From NCBI GenBank assembly GCA_034401135.1, contig JAWZSP010000008.1:2728001-2792000 (forward strand): a stretch of DNA of 64,000 nt, written 5' to 3'. The position numbers were made by a program, and so were the translations under genes. The notes below the pieces were generated by a model. It searched no databases and was not told the origin of the DNA. It saw only the letters and a list, made by a program, of their open reading frames with translations. Shown here one piece after another: positions 1 to 11,967 of this stretch; position 1 is the first letter of the stretch, and every line of letters begins with the position of its first letter. This DNA comes from Volutella citrinella. Taxonomy: Eukaryota; Ascomycota; Sordariomycetes; Hypocreales; Nectriaceae.

Positions 1-1314
1 CAGCACATCTTCCGAAGCTTGTTAAGCGAAGGCTTGCCACTAAAAGAAAAAGGCTCGTCATGGACAGTTCCCTTCTTGGCCGTGACGGTGCGTCAGATGG
101 CCATGGAATCAGATCAACTCACGGAAGAGACGGCATCAATTATCTTGGCCCTACTTCTACAGCATCGTTTCTCGTATCTGGCTTTGATGGAGATGGGCGA
201 TAAACGCCTCCCCGTCACATCGCTTCTGCTGGCCTGTCGACGGATCCCTGTCCATGAGGCAGCTGGCGTCGTCCCCTGAGGTCTGAGGCCGGCCCAGGCA
301 CCAACATTCTCCCCCGGAGACATTCTCCACTGGTGACATTCAACCCCTGGCTAGGCTTGATGACGGCCACGCACCCCCCCCCTTTAATCCATCTGTCAGA
401 TCTTTTGTAGCGCGCATCAGGCATCAGAATTACCCGACGCGCTTCGGTGAATTCTCGCCCCATCGGCAGGCAGCCGAATTCTCAGCCTTGTTTGTGGTGC
501 GTGTGTATCCAGTCAAGGCATCAGAGTCTCGCTGATATCGCTAGTGCTTCCCAATCGGGCAGTCCTGTCAGACAACAACACGTCAACAGCACGCGTGCAA
601 AGGCACAGCCCGTTGGCTTATCTGTTTGCGCGTCTTGCAAGTCGCATTGCACGCTCCCGTGGATGTGGTCGGGTATTAAAATTGAAGCGCTATGGGCAGC
701 TCTCGTGTGTGGAGCTGGATGGACTGCTCTCAATGGCCACCGCTTGATTGGCGTGTCGTCGATTCAGCACAAGTCCAGGCAATGGACCGAGCAAGTAGCA
801 ATTAAGAGTAAACAATACGATAAGCGCCTGTGCAGGGATGCAGAAAATACAAGCATAATACTAGGCGACGCACGTTGACTAGAGCAGTTAGGCACCAGCA
901 ATCTATTCGACTCTAAATGCAGCTCGACGCGCGGCCATGTTCTGGAGTGCCGAGGGGTTCTGTACCTGGGTGCCTTTGTTACTCTGTAGCCTTTGTGGCC
1001 TTTGCGGAATTCTCAGTGCCTGTGGACAGCTTCTTTGGTACTGTCAAGCTGAGCCTGAACTGCCTGAATTTCGGCCAGTGTCCATATTGAACAGTTTTCA
1101 CCATCGCAAACACCACAGTCGCAAAGGCAGAGGTGGAGGCTACAAATTTCGAGCCCCTCAGCACTCCAGACGATTGCGTCCTCATACCCCCCCCCACTTC
1201 CTCAACACCAGCCCAGTTCCTCGTATTCCGAGCCCCTGCACCACCAACCAAGTCATTCGGCTACTATTCCACCTTGCCAAAACGCCACACCCGACCGTCC
1301 ATCGAATCACAGCC
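1..1314. other. Upstream region without a supportable gene
   Basis: Only short, overlapping, low-complexity open frames are present on both strands, and none shows a recognisable domain or a convincing splice pattern. The last few hundred bases are probably the promoter and 5' leader of the kinesin gene. The kinesin frame stays open upstream to about 937, but that stretch is not conserved-looking protein. Confidence 0.5.
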
Positions 1315-3481
1315 ATGGCGCCGTGTTCGTCGTCGTCATCAGTGTCCGACGAAGATGTCGCCCTGTCGCAGGATGGCCCCGTCCTGACCAGTACCGAGCG
1401 GTTCATCCTCGACAACCGCGACCACTACCTGAAGCTTGTCGACGAATTCGACCCCAGCAAGCCCAAGCACCAACCGCCGGACCTGTCCCAGAATGGGGAC
1501 ATGGTAGTTGCCGCCCGGCTGAGGCCGCTACTGGCTGACGAGGAGTCCGAGGGGTGGCCGCAGGGCATCCACCGCCGGCTTGACGCCCCCGGCGCACTCG
1601 ACGCGCACGTCCTCCGACGAAAGGCCATTGGCCCGGCGCAGCTTGATGTAAGTGACAGACAATCATAGCCTCAATTCCTCACATGCGCCATGTCATGATA
1701 GCTCGGAGATGGACCGTGTTGACCCGAAGCGCACATCAACTGATTAATATATAGTCCTTCCACTACCAGGTCGACCGCGCGTTTGGCGCAGAGCACACGA
1801 CCCAAGACATCTACCACGAGCTGGTCCAGCCCCTCGTGACATCAGCTTGGAATGGCGGGCTCAGCACCATGTTTGCATATGGCCAGACGGGCGCAGGCAA
1901 GACGCACACGGTTGGAGAGATGCAGCGCCTCGTCGCCCAAGACCTGTTCGGCGGCCAGCTCGACGGCGAGCGCACCGTCCGCATGTCCTACATTGAACTC
2001 GTGGGAAAGTCCACCCATGGTACGTTGCCCTCTGACTTGCCCACTTGTGAATGCCTTCACGTTCCACGTTCCACGTCCCACCCCTGGACTTGAAGTTGCG
2101 AATGCCTTCGTGTTTCACCGCTGACCCGACGCAGACCTCCTCGATGACCGAAAGCGATTCGCTCTCGCCGAGGACCGCTTCGGCAACACCCAGTTCCGCG
2201 GCGCCCGAGAACTCCCTGTCGCCAACGTAGACGCCATGCTGTCCCTCGTCGACGCCGCCTGGGCCCTGCGCCGCTCCGAAGCCACCCAGAAGAACGCCGC
2301 CTCGTCGCGCTCCCACGCCGTCTGCCGCATCCGCATCCGCGATCCCGCCAACCGCTCCAGCGAGCCCGGTATCCTGTACCTCGTCGACCTCACCGGCTCC
2401 GAGGTCGCCCGCGACATGACGGCCCACGACAAGCAGCGCATGGTCGAGACGCGCGACATCAACGACAGCCTGTCGGTCCTCAAGGAGTGCATCCATAATA
2501 AGGCCGTCGCCGATGCCGCCCGGACCCGCGCACCCGGTGCCAGGCACAAGCACACCCACGTTCCCTTCCGCCGCTCCGCCCTGACAAAGGTTCTCAAGCA
2601 CATATTCGACCCGGAAGCCAAGCGGACCTGCCGCACCGTCGTCGTCGCCTGTGTGAACCCGTGCCTGGCCGACATCGCCGCAAGCAAGAACACCTTGCGG
2701 TACGCCCAGGAGCTACGCATGCTGGCGCCGAAGACGGGAGATGAGTATGACCCCGCGCTGCCCCGGACCTGGGGCAATGAAGAGCTGCAGCTCTGGATCC
2801 AAGAGAATGTGAGTAGTCCGACACACCAATGGGCCCCTGTAGTTGTAGTAACGCTGACACCTTGATCCCCAGTCCGGCTCGCCACCCATCAACCCCGGCA
2901 TCCTCGCCCCGACTGAGAGCGGCAAGCAGCTGCTCGAACTCGACGAGGCCGACTTCGAGGCCCGCTGCCTTCAGACACCCGGTGTCATCCCCGAGCAGGC
3001 CACCATGCTGTGGCTCAAGCTGCGGGACATGCATATCCGGCCCGCCAACAAGGGCTCCCTCAAGCTCGCTTCGGACGAGTTCCCGGCTGCCCGCCTGTCG
3101 AGCCACGACCCGGACCCCAAGCTGCACCATGCGCCCTTCAAGCAGCGCATCCGGCCCGGCATGGTCATTTGCTGGACGCCCCCGGCTGACTTTCCCCTGG
3201 CAATCCCAGACAAGCTCAACATGGCCGTCGTCCTGTGCCCCGCGGATGCGGCTGGCGCCCACGCCGTCGATGTTATGGGCAACAAGGTGAGCCCCAACGA
3301 CGCACTAGCAGAGTGTCCCCCAACTCGCTATCTGTGCGCCGTGGTCCTACCCCGGGACTCCCCGGGAATGCATTCCATCAGCATCTGGTCGCAGGTCGTC
3401 ATCAGCGTTGAGCAGATGAAATGGACCGTGGCGCTTGCCTATGATGAGGCATCGGGGTCCTACTCCATCGCCGACTTGTGA
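1315..3481 (+). CDS. Kinesin-like motor protein, kinesin-13-like
   Basis: An ATP-driven microtubule motor of about 585 residues. Exons read as 1315-1647, 1770-2019, 2135-2808, 2873-3286 and 3395-3481. The last intron is 108 nt and in frame, so its retention cannot be excluded. The motor domain starts near residue 60 with VAARLRPL. The P-loop GQTGAGKT is at about 149-156, switch I SSRSHA near 252 and switch II LVDLTGSE near 283. The later segments HVPFRRSALTKVLKHIF and NTLRYAQELR resemble the kinesin-13/KIF2-KIF24 group, whose members often depolymerise microtubules. After the motor come about 190 residues without a recognised domain or obvious long coiled coil. The start is the first ATG followed by protein-like sequence; the open frame upstream of it looks non-coding. 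It is convergent with the antiporter gene, whose stop lies about 290 bp away. The assignment to kinesin is firm; the subfamily is inferred. Confidence 0.9.
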
Positions 3482-3771
3482 GAGAATGAGAGAGTGAGTG
3501 GGTGAAATATGCTGTCAATTTCGCAATCAGAGATGCAGTCATCTGGTCTATGTAGTTCTTCTTCTGATACCATAGTCTGTACTGGAAATTGTTGGAAAAA
3601 AAAAGTCCGATTCGCAACCTGTTCATAGCTCGTTTCATCAAATGCACCGTGAATCCGTCATGCGACAAATGTGCCGACCGATGCATGCATATATCCCATC
3701 AATGCTCGCGGGTAAATCTGCAAAATATCAACACGTCCGCTGGCCTGTACTTGTATGTACCACAGGGCAGA

Positions 3772-6665
3772 TCACTTAGATTGCCCATCATTGATGATCA
3801 ACAAGTCGGCGTTGATGCCCGAACGGGCAAACCTGTCGGCCAAAACGCCTACAGTTCGCTGGAACTCTCGCTCCGAGCCCAACTCGCCCGTCACCAAGTT
3901 CTCGAAAATGGCATGCCTTCGTCCCAGGACGACGATATCACCCACGTTATGGCGATCCTTGCCCACGGTTTCGCGCGCATGAGAGACGGCGAGATCTGGC
4001 AGGCCGCGAACCGAGTCGACAGGCACTTCGACAAACGTGACGCGGCCCTCCAGGGTCGCAGATGCAGAGTTCTTGGCCGTGGCTAGAAGCTCAAGGTCGC
4101 TTGATGAAGGCTCGTGCATGATTGCGGCCTTGCTAGTGCTTGCCTGCGCCGACGGCTCGCCGTCGGGCATCGTGTGTGAGTCCAGATCGGGGTCGTCAGC
4201 AGCAAAGACCAGATGGGCGACAGTAATTGACACATAAGGGTTGTGCGAAAGCTGGAGAACGAAGAGAAGAGCTGCCCGATCGTCCTTGCCGCCAACAAAC
4301 GGCACGAAAATATGATGGTTCTCGTGCATTGGCGTGTGCAGTACTGGGGAACCGTGGACGCTGTGGACAGACAAGCCTGTGTGGGAGCTACGTGTAAGTG
4401 TTGGCCGCTTTGACTGGCTCGAGTGCTCGGGACCGCGGGCAATGTACACTCCGGTCGTGCATGCTGCGCGATCTACGACGCTCTGCACATAGTCGATGTA
4501 CGTCTTGCTGAAGAGCTTGTCGAACGGCGAGCCAGAATCGGCAAGAGAGGCCGCATTGTCGTCAGCCATACCGCCCTGCGCACTCCACGGCACAAGCATA
4601 AAGTCCGCCTTGACGTTCTCAGCCTGCTTGACAAATGTCTCAGCATACGTCGCTGTTGGGATGATCGAGACGTGGCCGGCAACAGCAACACCATTCAGTC
4701 GCGAAAAGGTCTTGAAGGCGGAGAAGACCGCGTCGTTGTCGACAAACTCATCAAGCTCAGCTGACTGCATCACGGAAGAAGTTCGCTCAGTAAGCTCCAG
4801 AAGTCGCACACCGTGCACCTCGAGCGGGCGTCGAGGAACCGACTGCTTCTCTGATGGCTGGTTGACGACCTCGGCTGAGGTGGTATCCTGGGCTTCGCTT
4901 GGGGCGGTGTCGCTGTCGCTCGCTGTCGATTCGACTGGTAGCTTTCTCGCATCTCCGAGGAGCGTAACAATGTTGAATAGGCCAGAAAGAGCATCCAGGC
5001 GCAGATGCAGGACAAGCCGTCTAGTCTGGGACTTGTCGAGCGCCTCTTCCATGCGGTGCTCGGAGGCCTGAGCTGCGGAGACGAGAGGGTTGCCATCCCA
5101 ATCGATCTCGCCGCGACGCCACTTTTCTACCTTTTCTTGGTAGGACCGGGGATACAACCACTTGGTCAGAGGTGTCGTTGTAACGGTCGTAACCTGTTAA
5201 AGTGGATGTTAGGAAGCAGCATTGACTGGCTGGAGGTGTAGAACATACCAGCGCCATGACAACAAACATGGTAAAGGTTCGCACAGAGAGGATACCAGCT
5301 TGCAGTCCAATGTTCTAAAATTTGTCAGTTAGAGGATACACATTAGTGACAGCAGGGTGGGCCTCACCAGAACAATAAGTTCGACCAATCCCTTGCAGCT
5401 CATCAGCACGCCAATCGTGAGACTTTCGCGCCACAGGCATTTGGTGAGCCTGGCGGCGAGGGAGGCGGCGAAGACCTTGCCGAAGAAGGCACAGAAGGTG
5501 ATGGCAAAGATGTAGCCCCATGTGATGCCGTCATTGAGCGAACCAAGATCAGTGTTGAGCCCGGAGAGAGCAAAATACAGGGGCAGCAAAAGCGCTCCAA
5601 CCAGATCCTCGATTTTTTCGGTAAGTTTGATGGAGAAGCCGCCCTCGTGAGGGCATATGAGGCCGACGAGAAACGCTCCAAAGATGGCGTGGACACCAAT
5701 CGCGGCTACAGAAGAAGTCCCGTCAGTCCTGTCGGATGGATAATTCTCACGAAGCTGTACGTACCAGTGAACCAAGAAGATATCAAGACCAACAGCAGAG
5801 TCAGGGCGGTGATGCCCTGGGAGGGTCCGTTCTGGATGCTATCGTTGCGGCGCAGGATCCAGAGAAAGGCCGGTCGCACGGCAAACACGAGGAAGATAAC
5901 CCAGCCTATGGCAGTCAAAAGCACATACAGAGCCGTCAGGCCGTTGGCGTTGTTGACCAAAGCCACGCTGAGGGCTAGCAGCACCCATCCGGTGACATCG
6001 TTGCCGATGCCGGCTGCAAGCACCGTAACTCCGACAGCTGTGCCGAGCAGGCGAAGTTCAGATAGGATACGACAGAGAACGGGAAAGGCGGTGATGGCCA
6101 ATGCAGTGCCGATGAAGAGGGCGTATGTGCCAAAGCCCATGCCCTCCAGTTTTGTCTCATGGGCGTATTCCTTGTAGAGTCCCCAGGCGCATGCGACGCC
6201 CAGGCCAAATGGTAGCACCATACTGGCGAGACCGACGCTGAGGGCAACGTGCCAATTGGAGCGAAACATGCGGGTGTCAATCTCGAGCCCGACGAGGAAG
6301 AGGAACAGCAGTAGGCCAAGATTAGCGACATTGGCAAGGACGGGCATGGACAAAGGCGGAAAGATGTTTTCCTTGAAGCCTGGGATGCGCATCATCACCG
6401 AGGGGCCAAGAATGATGCCGCCAATGACCTCAGCAATGACTCGCGGCTGGCCAAACTTGGAGAGTGGGTAGTGGAGGAGGCGGCAGAAGACGACAATAAT
6501 GCAGGCCTGGATAATGAAGAGCGAGATGGGGTCTTTGGGGTTGTAGCGGATCGGGTTGAGGCCTTCGAGAATTCCGCCCTGGGGCGGTGCGCCGGTCGCA
6601 TTCGCGGCGGCGGCGGCGGCACGGGCGACGAGGCTCGGCCCGTCATCCAGAGTCGGGGTTCCCAT
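3772..6665 (-). CDS. KHA1: K+/H+ antiporter of the CPA2 family (KHA1-like)
   Basis: A monovalent cation/proton antiporter of about 908 residues. Exons from the start are 6665-5765, 5705-5368, 5314-5249 and 5193-3772, separated by introns of 53-59 nt, and the summed length is in frame. The N-terminal 450 or so residues hold about twelve hydrophobic segments of the Na+/H+ exchanger fold, including VIAEVIGGIILGPSVM, which is typical of KefB/KHA1-type proteins. The last 450 residues are a hydrophilic tail with two stretches that look like universal-stress-type folds, as in yeast Kha1. Family members act in Golgi or endosomal membranes in potassium and pH homeostasis; that location is taken from the family, not from a signal seen here. 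The first residues, rich in alanine, precede a conserved NPIRYNPKDPISLF stretch. Confidence 0.88.
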
Positions 6666-9600
6666 GATGGGACGGGATTGTGTCTTGGTTCAAGTGTCGA
6701 GGGAAGACGCAGCGTCTCGTCGACGAGACTCGATCGCAGTAGCGGTCGAGTCAGGGCACGGAGCGACTCCGGCCAGATAAGGGCGGGGCAGCGAGCGCGG
6801 GGCGGTGTTGGGACGATGGAGGCAACGGGACAGCAAGTCAGGAAGCGGTCGTATGTGCGGGCTTCGCGCGTCGGGGGAGGGAGACGAGGAAGTGAGGAGA
6901 GGAGGAGGAAGAATGAGAGTTGGAGTACGGCGGCACCACGAAGAGGAAGGAACAAAGGCCACGCGGTGACGTGCGGTTTTGTAATTTTGGCCAGGAAGGT
7001 TCCCAAGGTCGAGAGGCAGGCGCAACGGCGTTGGCGAGGCCATTGGCGGCTTAGCTGCGCACCTTAGTAGGCTTAAGGAGGGAGCTAATGCCAGCAGGGT
7101 CGCATTTCCATGGATTACGGCGCACCCTCCAGGCATCGAGGGCTGCGATGTGGGTCGATCACAGCGGCAGTTCCAGTGACGTTTCCAGCCGCATCTCAAA
7201 GGCACTGCAGCGGCCCTGGCTTCCTCGTTACGTATGCCGAGGACGATAGTTGGCACGGGGGCAAGGTTGCGACTTGGCAACTTCCGCCGGTCGTGGCTTC
7301 CTCCATGGTCGTACGCCCTGGGTGCCTGACCCACTGGCCGCCCGCCTTTGGACAGCCCGTCAAAAGATACCTGGGGTCCAAGTCATTCGTGAATCAGCTG
7401 GCGCAAGCCACCAAAGGCTCCATTTGTGGTGGTCTAGATTTCGTGATGTCCGCCAGGGATTCAGCCAGCCAAGCAGCCAACCTGTAACAGCTCCCCGTCT
7501 TGGTTGCCACCGCCAGAACCATGTGGGTGGGCACCAATTGAACCACGGCGGCAGTGGTGCGCCCAGTGCCCAGCACCCCAGCCTCCCGCCTACAGGCTAC
7601 GATTGACCGGCAACAGCGGTGGAGCCACACTGTCGTTTGCCCGTCGTTTTCGGGATGCACTCGGTGCTCGGGCAGCGCTTGTACTCCCCGTCGTCGGCGC
7701 CGCATTCGACGACATGGACGCCATCGTGTCACACGCGGCGTCGCTCTGCTCGGCGGTGACAACAACGAGCGGAGGTGGTCGATGGGGCTCCGTGCCGCCA
7801 AGCCGCTGGTCGCGTAGTGAATGTGCAGATTGCAGGACAGGCCTCCCTCATGACGCCTCTGGTATCACCCCCGAGACTGACGGCCTGCCCTGTCAGCAAG
7901 ATGTATGCCGTGTTACCAGACCGCAACGCACAGTCCGCAAACCAGAGAGCCGCCTTATTATCAGGCTGCCGAAGGGCCGCGAGCCGGGCTGTTCTCCTGT
8001 GTCCTCTCTGCTTTTGCGTTCGGATGTCCGGGGAGTTCATCGTAGTGCTGCCATCCCCCACGGCCTGTCAGACCGTCACGGGTTCCAAATGCCTGCCCCC
8101 GCCACCCCTCCATCCTTACCATGTCGCAAACGGCGGCATCGGCTGACTCCGCACCGGCCAACCCTCCCGCCCGCGTGCCAGTTGCTGATCCGTCCAGCTG
8201 TATCTTCCAGCGTTCTACTGGCTGCGGCCAACCTTGTGAGCCCTTTAGCGCAATGAACTGGCTGTTCCAGCTTTCCAGGTTGCCAGGTCCCTGCGCAGTA
8301 AGCGCCCGTAATTGAGAGACGCCTGCGCCCAACCTTGGCACACTCTGCTCACCGCTCAAGAGCACATGCCTCTTCTCCAATACCCCAGATAATCATCCCC
8401 AGACCACTGAGAATTCTGGGGAACCCACCCAGGAGCACTGACTGCCTCCTCGCCACACCATTTGTGCCGTGTGCATGCTCTGGCACGATGCCACGCCATG
8501 ATGCGGGATGCTGCAGGGCAGTGCTAAATCCATGTGACCGCGTCAACTGCACTGCATGCACTGCTCGCAGCGACCAATAGAACCATCGGCGTCGCTTCAA
8601 CTCGGGGAGTTGGTGCTGTGGTGGCGCATCACCGGTCGACCGCCCACGTTTTGCATGTGATCTAAGTGGCGGCTCTCATCTGCCAATTGCGACGCACTTG
8701 TGGTGATCCATTATTGGTTGCCGAGTCTGGATACCCTCTTTTCTCGACTTCTAGATCCCGTCATTCATGTCCACCACATCAGAACTAAACTTTAAAATAA
8801 TATTGGCTACGGCGCGGCCAATGCGACTGCTTTCCTCAGTTTTGCACCCAGCGGATTGTGCAGTCAAGGCAGTCACCAGATGCTCAGGCCTGTGACCTGT
8901 CTCGCGTAGCATCTCCAACGACTTTGGTTCGCGACACGAAAGACGCACCCGTTTCGAGGATGGCTGGGGTTTGCAGAAGATGGGACGCTTTTTTGGAATA
9001 CTCAGTCAAGCCTGTGATCAGACCAGAATTTGGTAGATCGGCTTCAACGTTGCTTTCTGTCGACAACAGAGGGATCGTCATTTGAGCTGTCTCGATGTGA
9101 GATAGAGATTGGATGGGGCATTCTGCTTTTGGAAGTGGTCAGCGCTTATCGGAGATTTATTCTTTACGCTCAATGGCTGGATGTTCTCGAGTTGTGATAC
9201 AGGCCAACCCTGGTATAACATACTGGTGATACCTGTTTACGACGAGGACTTGCCAAATTGTCGATCTTCAGACAATTCATCACTCTTATCTTCTGCCGGT
9301 CTTCTTGGGCGTCAAGAACAGCCACACCGCCTGCAGCATCCGGTCTTACTACTTGCACTTTTGTGTCCTCGCGCGACCCCATGTCGGCGCAAACGGTACT
9401 TTTTCTTATGGGTCAAAGTGGAAGGACAGGGAAAAACCGAAGGATTTCTGTGCTAACAGTGCGACGACGACCAGGGATAACTCAATGGGGAACTTTATGG
9501 AGTGAATTTTGTGACTACTTCGCGACTGAGCATGTAAGAACCACGAGGTGGCGTAGCAATAGGCTGACGCGCGTGGCCTCGTCGGGGTGCATGTCCCGTT

Positions 9601-10109
9601 TCGTCAGGTGCACAGCCCTCAGTGCGGTGATAAATTTATCAACTATGGTCAACTTTGTAACAGAAGTCCATGCGAGACCGGAATTTTCTGTTAGGACAAG
9701 AGAACTTCAGTTGTGGTGGAGAGGTGGGCAGAGAGCCAATGAGACACGACCGGGGGTGAGACGGCAGCAAAAAGACCAACCAGTGCTCTCACAGAGTGGG
9801 TTTCAGAGTAATGTCGTGCATGCTGAGTATATCATGGCCTCATGGGGGCCGGAGCCGCAGGTTTCGGCGGGAACCAGCAGATTGTGAGAGACGGCTCGTC
9901 AGGAACGAGAGCAGATCATCCTAAATTTAGAGGCGACAACCTGGAGAGCTGCAGCTATCGGCACTTTGGCTTCGAGTCCAACGCCCTCAGTGACTGGATG
10001 CTCAGTGACTAGATGGGTAGGTATAAGAATGAATTCGCCTTCCTTCCAGTCTCACTCGCTCACTCCTCCGAACCAACGAGAATCTCATACCATCACGCAC
10101 CGAGCCGCC
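6666..10109. other. Gene-poor 3.4-kb interval
   Basis: Open frames of up to 250 codons exist (for example around 7504-8256 and 9258-9887 on +), but their translations are low-complexity, rich in Pro, Arg and Ser, with no domain, no hydrophobic core pattern and no supporting splice sites. The first few hundred bases are probably the promoter of the antiporter gene. I see no tRNA, transposase or long repeat. Confidence 0.5.
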
Positions 10110-10794
10110 ATGCGATCTGCTCTCCTTATTCTACCCATTACCTTGGCGTCCGCCTATCCGGCGTTGTCGCCCCCTTCCTCGTTAGACCGCCGTGAATACT
10201 GCGGCAGTGCCAGACGGGAGGACACGGTAAGAAGCGACTTCCAATGCCCCCCACACGTTTTCTCATTTTTTTCTTCAATAGTCTCAGTATTATGGCGACG
10301 AAATGTATGAGACCCGTCACTGGCAGGTGTCAGGCAGTTTGATATGCGACCAGGATGAGTGCGACTTCAACCCTCAGCGGATCCCAGCCACAGTCAAGCT
10401 GGAAACCTGGTCCTTTGTAAAAGATGGGCAAAAGTTCGGAGACAAAGTTGAGCCTGAAAAGGCCAAGACGATGCAGACGGTGCCCGCGAGGCCCATTGGG
10501 TTCACAGGATGTGAACAGAAGGCTAAGAGGGGCGAGCAGCTGTGCGTTTTCGCCTGGGCCGACTTCGCCTCCTTCATGATCTCGCCGAGTGAGACCGCTG
10601 AGCAGTTGGTTGATGGCAAGTGCATGTACGCCATGTCAGTGAAGACTAATGTTGTGGGAGAGCTGGTTAGGAGGCCTCTGGAAGATGGTAGAGCCGGTTC
10701 ATATTGTGTCATCGGTCACTGTCGCGTGTTTGACGAAGGCTACTGGGACCCTATCCGCAGGCCGTTGACGGACTATCCTGAGTACCTCAAGTAG
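10110..10794 (+). CDS. Small secreted cysteine-containing protein
   Basis: A 209-residue protein from two exons, 10110-10226 and 10282-10794; the 55-nt intron sits at a codon boundary. The N terminus MRSALLILPITLASAYPA is a typical signal peptide with a probable cleavage near residue 16-18. The mature part has eight cysteines, an even number compatible with disulfides, and no transmembrane segment. Tryptophan, tyrosine and charged residues are spread through it, and it ends in a proline-rich tail. I do not recognise the family. The profile (signal peptide, under 250 residues, paired cysteines, one intron) is that of secreted fungal proteins, including candidate effectors, but nothing in the sequence proves such a role. 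It stands alone between a gene-poor interval and another orphan gene. Confidence 0.72.
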
Positions 10795-11132
10795 CCCAAC
10801 GCATGTCGTTGAAGTGCTTAACGCGATCAAAGAGTCTTTTCCCGGTATTTAAACTGGCAACTGAATAGAGCTGCATCGTATCTCTACATCATTTCCCTGA
10901 AAGCCGTAGAGATTATCTTGAGCACAATGAAGCTCGGTAACCTCTGCTCAAGGTTTTAACCAGTCAATAATCTTTCATAGATGAAGCGCTAATAGCCTTC
11001 CCGAATCCCATCAGGATCCCTGACTCTGTGCACCACGAAAGGTTATTAAAACGCGCCATCAAAGTCAGAGTTCTGGTTTTAGGAGCGCATTCACAAGAAA
11101 AATTTGTCAAAGCTAAATAACCCCAACGCCGG

Positions 11133-11169
11133 GCTCCCCCCAGCTATATAATGGCAGCTCCCCCCAGCT
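11133..11169 (+). promoter_or_regulatory. TATA-like box flanked by 13-bp direct repeats
   Basis: GCTCCCCCCAGCT occurs at 11133-11145 and again at 11157-11169, exactly 24 bp apart, with TATATAAT at 11145-11152 between them. The repeat contains CCCCAG, whose complement CTGGGG matches the CreA consensus SYGGRG. It lies 64-100 bp before the ATG at 11233, so it is probably the core promoter of that gene. Confidence 0.55.
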
Positions 11170-11232
11170 TGTTCTCTGACAACCATATCCACGCAAATTG
11201 AGACCGCTATAAACACAAACAATTTTTTGACA

Positions 11233-11967
11233 ATGTCAGCCATGAATAATTTCGACCGCGAGCAGGTTACCGTCAAGAGAGAGAAGGAGGATGGCCGGAG
11301 CAGCATAACGAGCAACTGGTTCACACCGGTCGAATTCGACAACCGCAGCGGCACTCCTACACCCAACATCAATGACGAGCCCGAGTACTACTATTTTGAA
11401 GAATACGAGCCCGAGTACCACATTGAAGAAGAAGAGCACATGTATATGGCAGACGACGACTGGTCCGATCACATGCCGCCCTTTCCCCAGGTTCCATGTC
11501 ACTGCTTCAACAATTCCGCCTTTTCCGGCTACTTCTGCAACTGCAATGCCACGTACATCTGCCGGAACAGAATCATCGTGGACCCCTCGGCTGAAGTCAG
11601 ACGTTTCTTCCAACACATGCGAATTTCTGGTCACAACTCCGTCGCTCATCTCTCACCCCTCTTTCCGGGCCCCATGAACGGCACATTCATGCCCAACCCC
11701 CTACTCCCTGCCAACAGTGGCCCTGTCACGCACACTGGCCACTCCGGTCCCCTCATTCCCAACCCCCTACTGTCTGCATCGAGCGGTCCTGTCGCACATA
11801 CTGGTCGCTTCTCCTCGCCAGGGACGCTCCATCCCGCCTTTGAACCGATGTTGCCCGACAACCTCCTGCGAGACAGCTCGTTCGTTGGCTTGGGTGGAAA
11901 CTTTGACAACGCCGATCTCGTCCGTACAGCCATCGCTATCTTTCAATTGGTTCTTATGCTTGGTTGA
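11233..11967 (+). CDS. Hypothetical acidic protein with an internal repeat
   Basis: A single-exon gene of 244 residues from the ATG at 11233. I do not recognise the family. The first 50 residues are charged. Residues around 50-80 are strongly acidic and tyrosine-rich (EYYYFEEYEPEYHIEEEE). A short cysteine cluster follows (PCHCF, FCNC, YIC). Residues around 150-200 contain a near-duplicate: PNPLLPANSGPVTHTG is repeated about 20 residues later as PNPLLSASSGPVAHTG. There is no signal peptide. A weakly hydrophobic end (AIAIFQLVLMLG) is too short for a confident membrane anchor. A TATA-like box lies just upstream, supporting transcription. The coding potential looks real from the residue pattern and the uninterrupted frame, but the function is unknown. 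Confidence 0.6.
   Translation: MSAMNNFDREQVTVKREKEDGRSSITSNWFTPVEFDNRSGTPTPNINDEPEYYYFEEYEPEYHIEEEEHMYMADDDWSDHMPPFPQVPCHCFNNSAFSGYFCNCNATYICRNRIIVDPSAEVRRFFQHMRISGHNSVAHLSPLFPGPMNGTFMPNPLLPANSGPVTHTGHSGPLIPNPLLSASSGPVAHTGRFSSPGTLHPAFEPMLPDNLLRDSSFVGLGGNFDNADLVRTAIAIFQLVLMLG

Noticed and set aside
1861..2885. Overlapping long frames antisense to the kinesin gene
   Set aside because: Composition shadow; the kinesin motor motifs are on the plus strand.
3287..3394. Coding stretch near the 3' end of the kinesin gene
   Set aside because: Bounded by GTGAGC and CGCAG and poor in conserved-looking sequence, so treated as an in-frame intron; retention is still possible.
7504..8256. 250-codon frame in the gene-poor interval
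   Set aside because: Residue composition is not protein-like and there is no domain, Kozak-like context or splicing.
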